NCBI GenBank assembly: GCA_022800935.1
Contig: JAAWRH010000015.1
Location: 1-64,000 of the forward strand
Direction of reading: 5' to 3'
Length of the DNA: 64,000 bases
DNA from: Oscillospiraceae bacterium
GTDB lineage: Bacteria; Bacillota; Clostridia; Oscillospirales; Ruminococcaceae
The position numbers were made by a program, and so were the translations under genes. Below the pieces are notes generated by a model. That model was not told where the DNA came from. It saw only the letters and a list, made by a program, of their open reading frames with translations, and did no database searches. Of this stretch, positions 63,493 to 64,000 are shown piece after piece. The number at the start of each line of letters is the position of its first letter. The first letter of the stretch is position 1.

Positions 63493-64000
63493 GTGTACAG
63501 CGAAAAAAGGCAGGGGAAAATCCATTGGTACCATTCCATATTCATGAAACAGATGTTGTTGTTTATGGTTCTCCTGTTTCCCGGAATATTCTTCTGCATT
63601 CAGCTCTACAGCTCCTTTTCTATGGAGGTGCAGAAGATCACCCTGGAGCTGATGCGGACAAGCAGAGCGCTGGTCTTCAACGATCTGGATGCCCGCATCA
63701 GCTATAAAATTCAGCAGCAGTATGTACTGTACAACAACCAGGACCTGAAGCTACTGGAAATTATGTGGAACGATTACCGAGAGGAACAGCGCGCTAACCG
63801 TATCAAAAGCATTCAGGATATTTTGCCCGCCTATCTGGTTTCGGATGATCTGACCAAGGAGATTTCTGTCTATGTCCCGTCTGTCGGCCTAAAAATCAGC
63901 AGCAGCACCTATGGCATTTATTCCTCTCAGGATATCGAGAATTTACAGCAATATCTTGACCAGAAGCAGCCGGTTGTTACCGATGGGAAAAGCCTTCTCT
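63493..64000 (+). CDS. YesM-like sensor histidine kinase (partial, N-terminus)
   Basis: 169 codons from GTG 63493 (TAGGAG upstream) to the window edge. Only the sensor part is seen: a short basic start, a membrane helix (MKQMLLFMVLLFPGIFFCI, about 18-36) and the start of an extracellular region (LMRTSRALVFNDLDARISYKI, DQKQPVVTDGK). This order fits the N-terminal part of YesM-type (LytS/HisKA_2-like) kinases of carbohydrate-related two-component systems. The kinase domain lies outside, so the call is inference. Confidence 0.65.
   Translation, partial: MYSEKRQGKIHWYHSIFMKQMLLFMVLLFPGIFFCIQLYSSFSMEVQKITLELMRTSRALVFNDLDARISYKIQQQYVLYNNQDLKLLEIMWNDYREEQRANRIKSIQDILPAYLVSDDLTKEISVYVPSVGLKISSSTYGIYSSQDIENLQQYLDQKQPVVTDGKSLL

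Overview
The window looks like chromosomal DNA of a spore-forming Clostridia member, most likely an Oscillospirales/Oscillospiraceae-type gut Bacillota. The reasons are the cotJABC spore-coat operon, a CD1247-type zinc-ribbon protein, YjfB, a DUF6033 protein, L27 with a cleavable N-terminus next to its Prp protease, T-box leaders, KtrAB plus TrkAH potassium uptake, reverse rubrerythrin, strong AGGAGG-type ribosome binding sites, and a GC-rich coding style with AT-rich promoters. No species is assigned. About 66 protein genes, one tRNA (Arg-ACG) and two T-box riboswitches are supported. No insertion sequence, prophage, rRNA or CRISPR array was seen.

Layout. 1-4.8 kb (minus): DUF2500 protein, DnaQ-like exonuclease, CD1247 protein with efp, then yqeG, an AP-endonuclease-like TIM barrel and a Xaa-Pro peptidase. 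5-8.6 kb: PopT-type lipid carrier transporter, a soluble protein carrying an OadB-like GGADGPT motif, a beta-hydroxyacid dehydrogenase, yjfB. 8.6-14.1 kb: an unusually short prolyl-tRNA synthetase behind a T-box, a DacF-like carboxypeptidase, a patatin, and a nuclease-like unknown. 14.2-22.9 kb: lrgAB, a PII-like protein coupled to a CPA2 antiporter, creatininase, an IlvD/Edd dehydratase, a glycosyltransferase, hemolysin III and an AEC carrier. 23-30.5 kb: alpha-galactosidase with a divergent Gfo/Idh/MocA oxidoreductase, a CNNM/CorC protein, a HipA-like kinase, an M20 peptidase and a GNAT enzyme.

30.7-37.4 kb is the accessory-looking part: an ABC-2 exporter, a P-loop kinase, then a decayed two-gene AAA-ATPase/nuclease-like module, a DUF4430/ECF S-component pair and a broken GyrI-like fragment. 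Three homopolymer frameshifts lie within 2.3 kb here. 37.2-42.9 kb: a 45-residue gene, reverse rubrerythrin with a palindromic operator candidate, DUF6033, T-box-leuCD, a 39-residue N/Q/S-rich gene on the minus strand, and rplU-prp-rpmA. 42.9-47.6 kb: a three-gene MacB-like ABC operon with a long leader, and tRNA-Arg.

47.7-59.4 kb is all minus strand: a sugar-type dehydrogenase, mrnC, obg, trkH, trkA, a Ser-rich lipoprotein, a cytidylate-kinase-like protein, ktrA, ktrB and two immunity-type/unknown proteins. 59.7-60.8 kb: cotJABC. From 61.1 kb a strong promoter drives a structured leader of unknown class ahead of a Cache-HAMP chemoreceptor, followed by the start of a YesM-like sensor kinase cut by the window edge.

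The best candidates for something undescribed are the degenerate ATPase/nuclease module, the chemoreceptor leader RNA, the 39-residue N/Q/S protein, the GGADGPT-bearing soluble protein and the PII-like/antiporter pair. None amounts to a proven new system from sequence alone.
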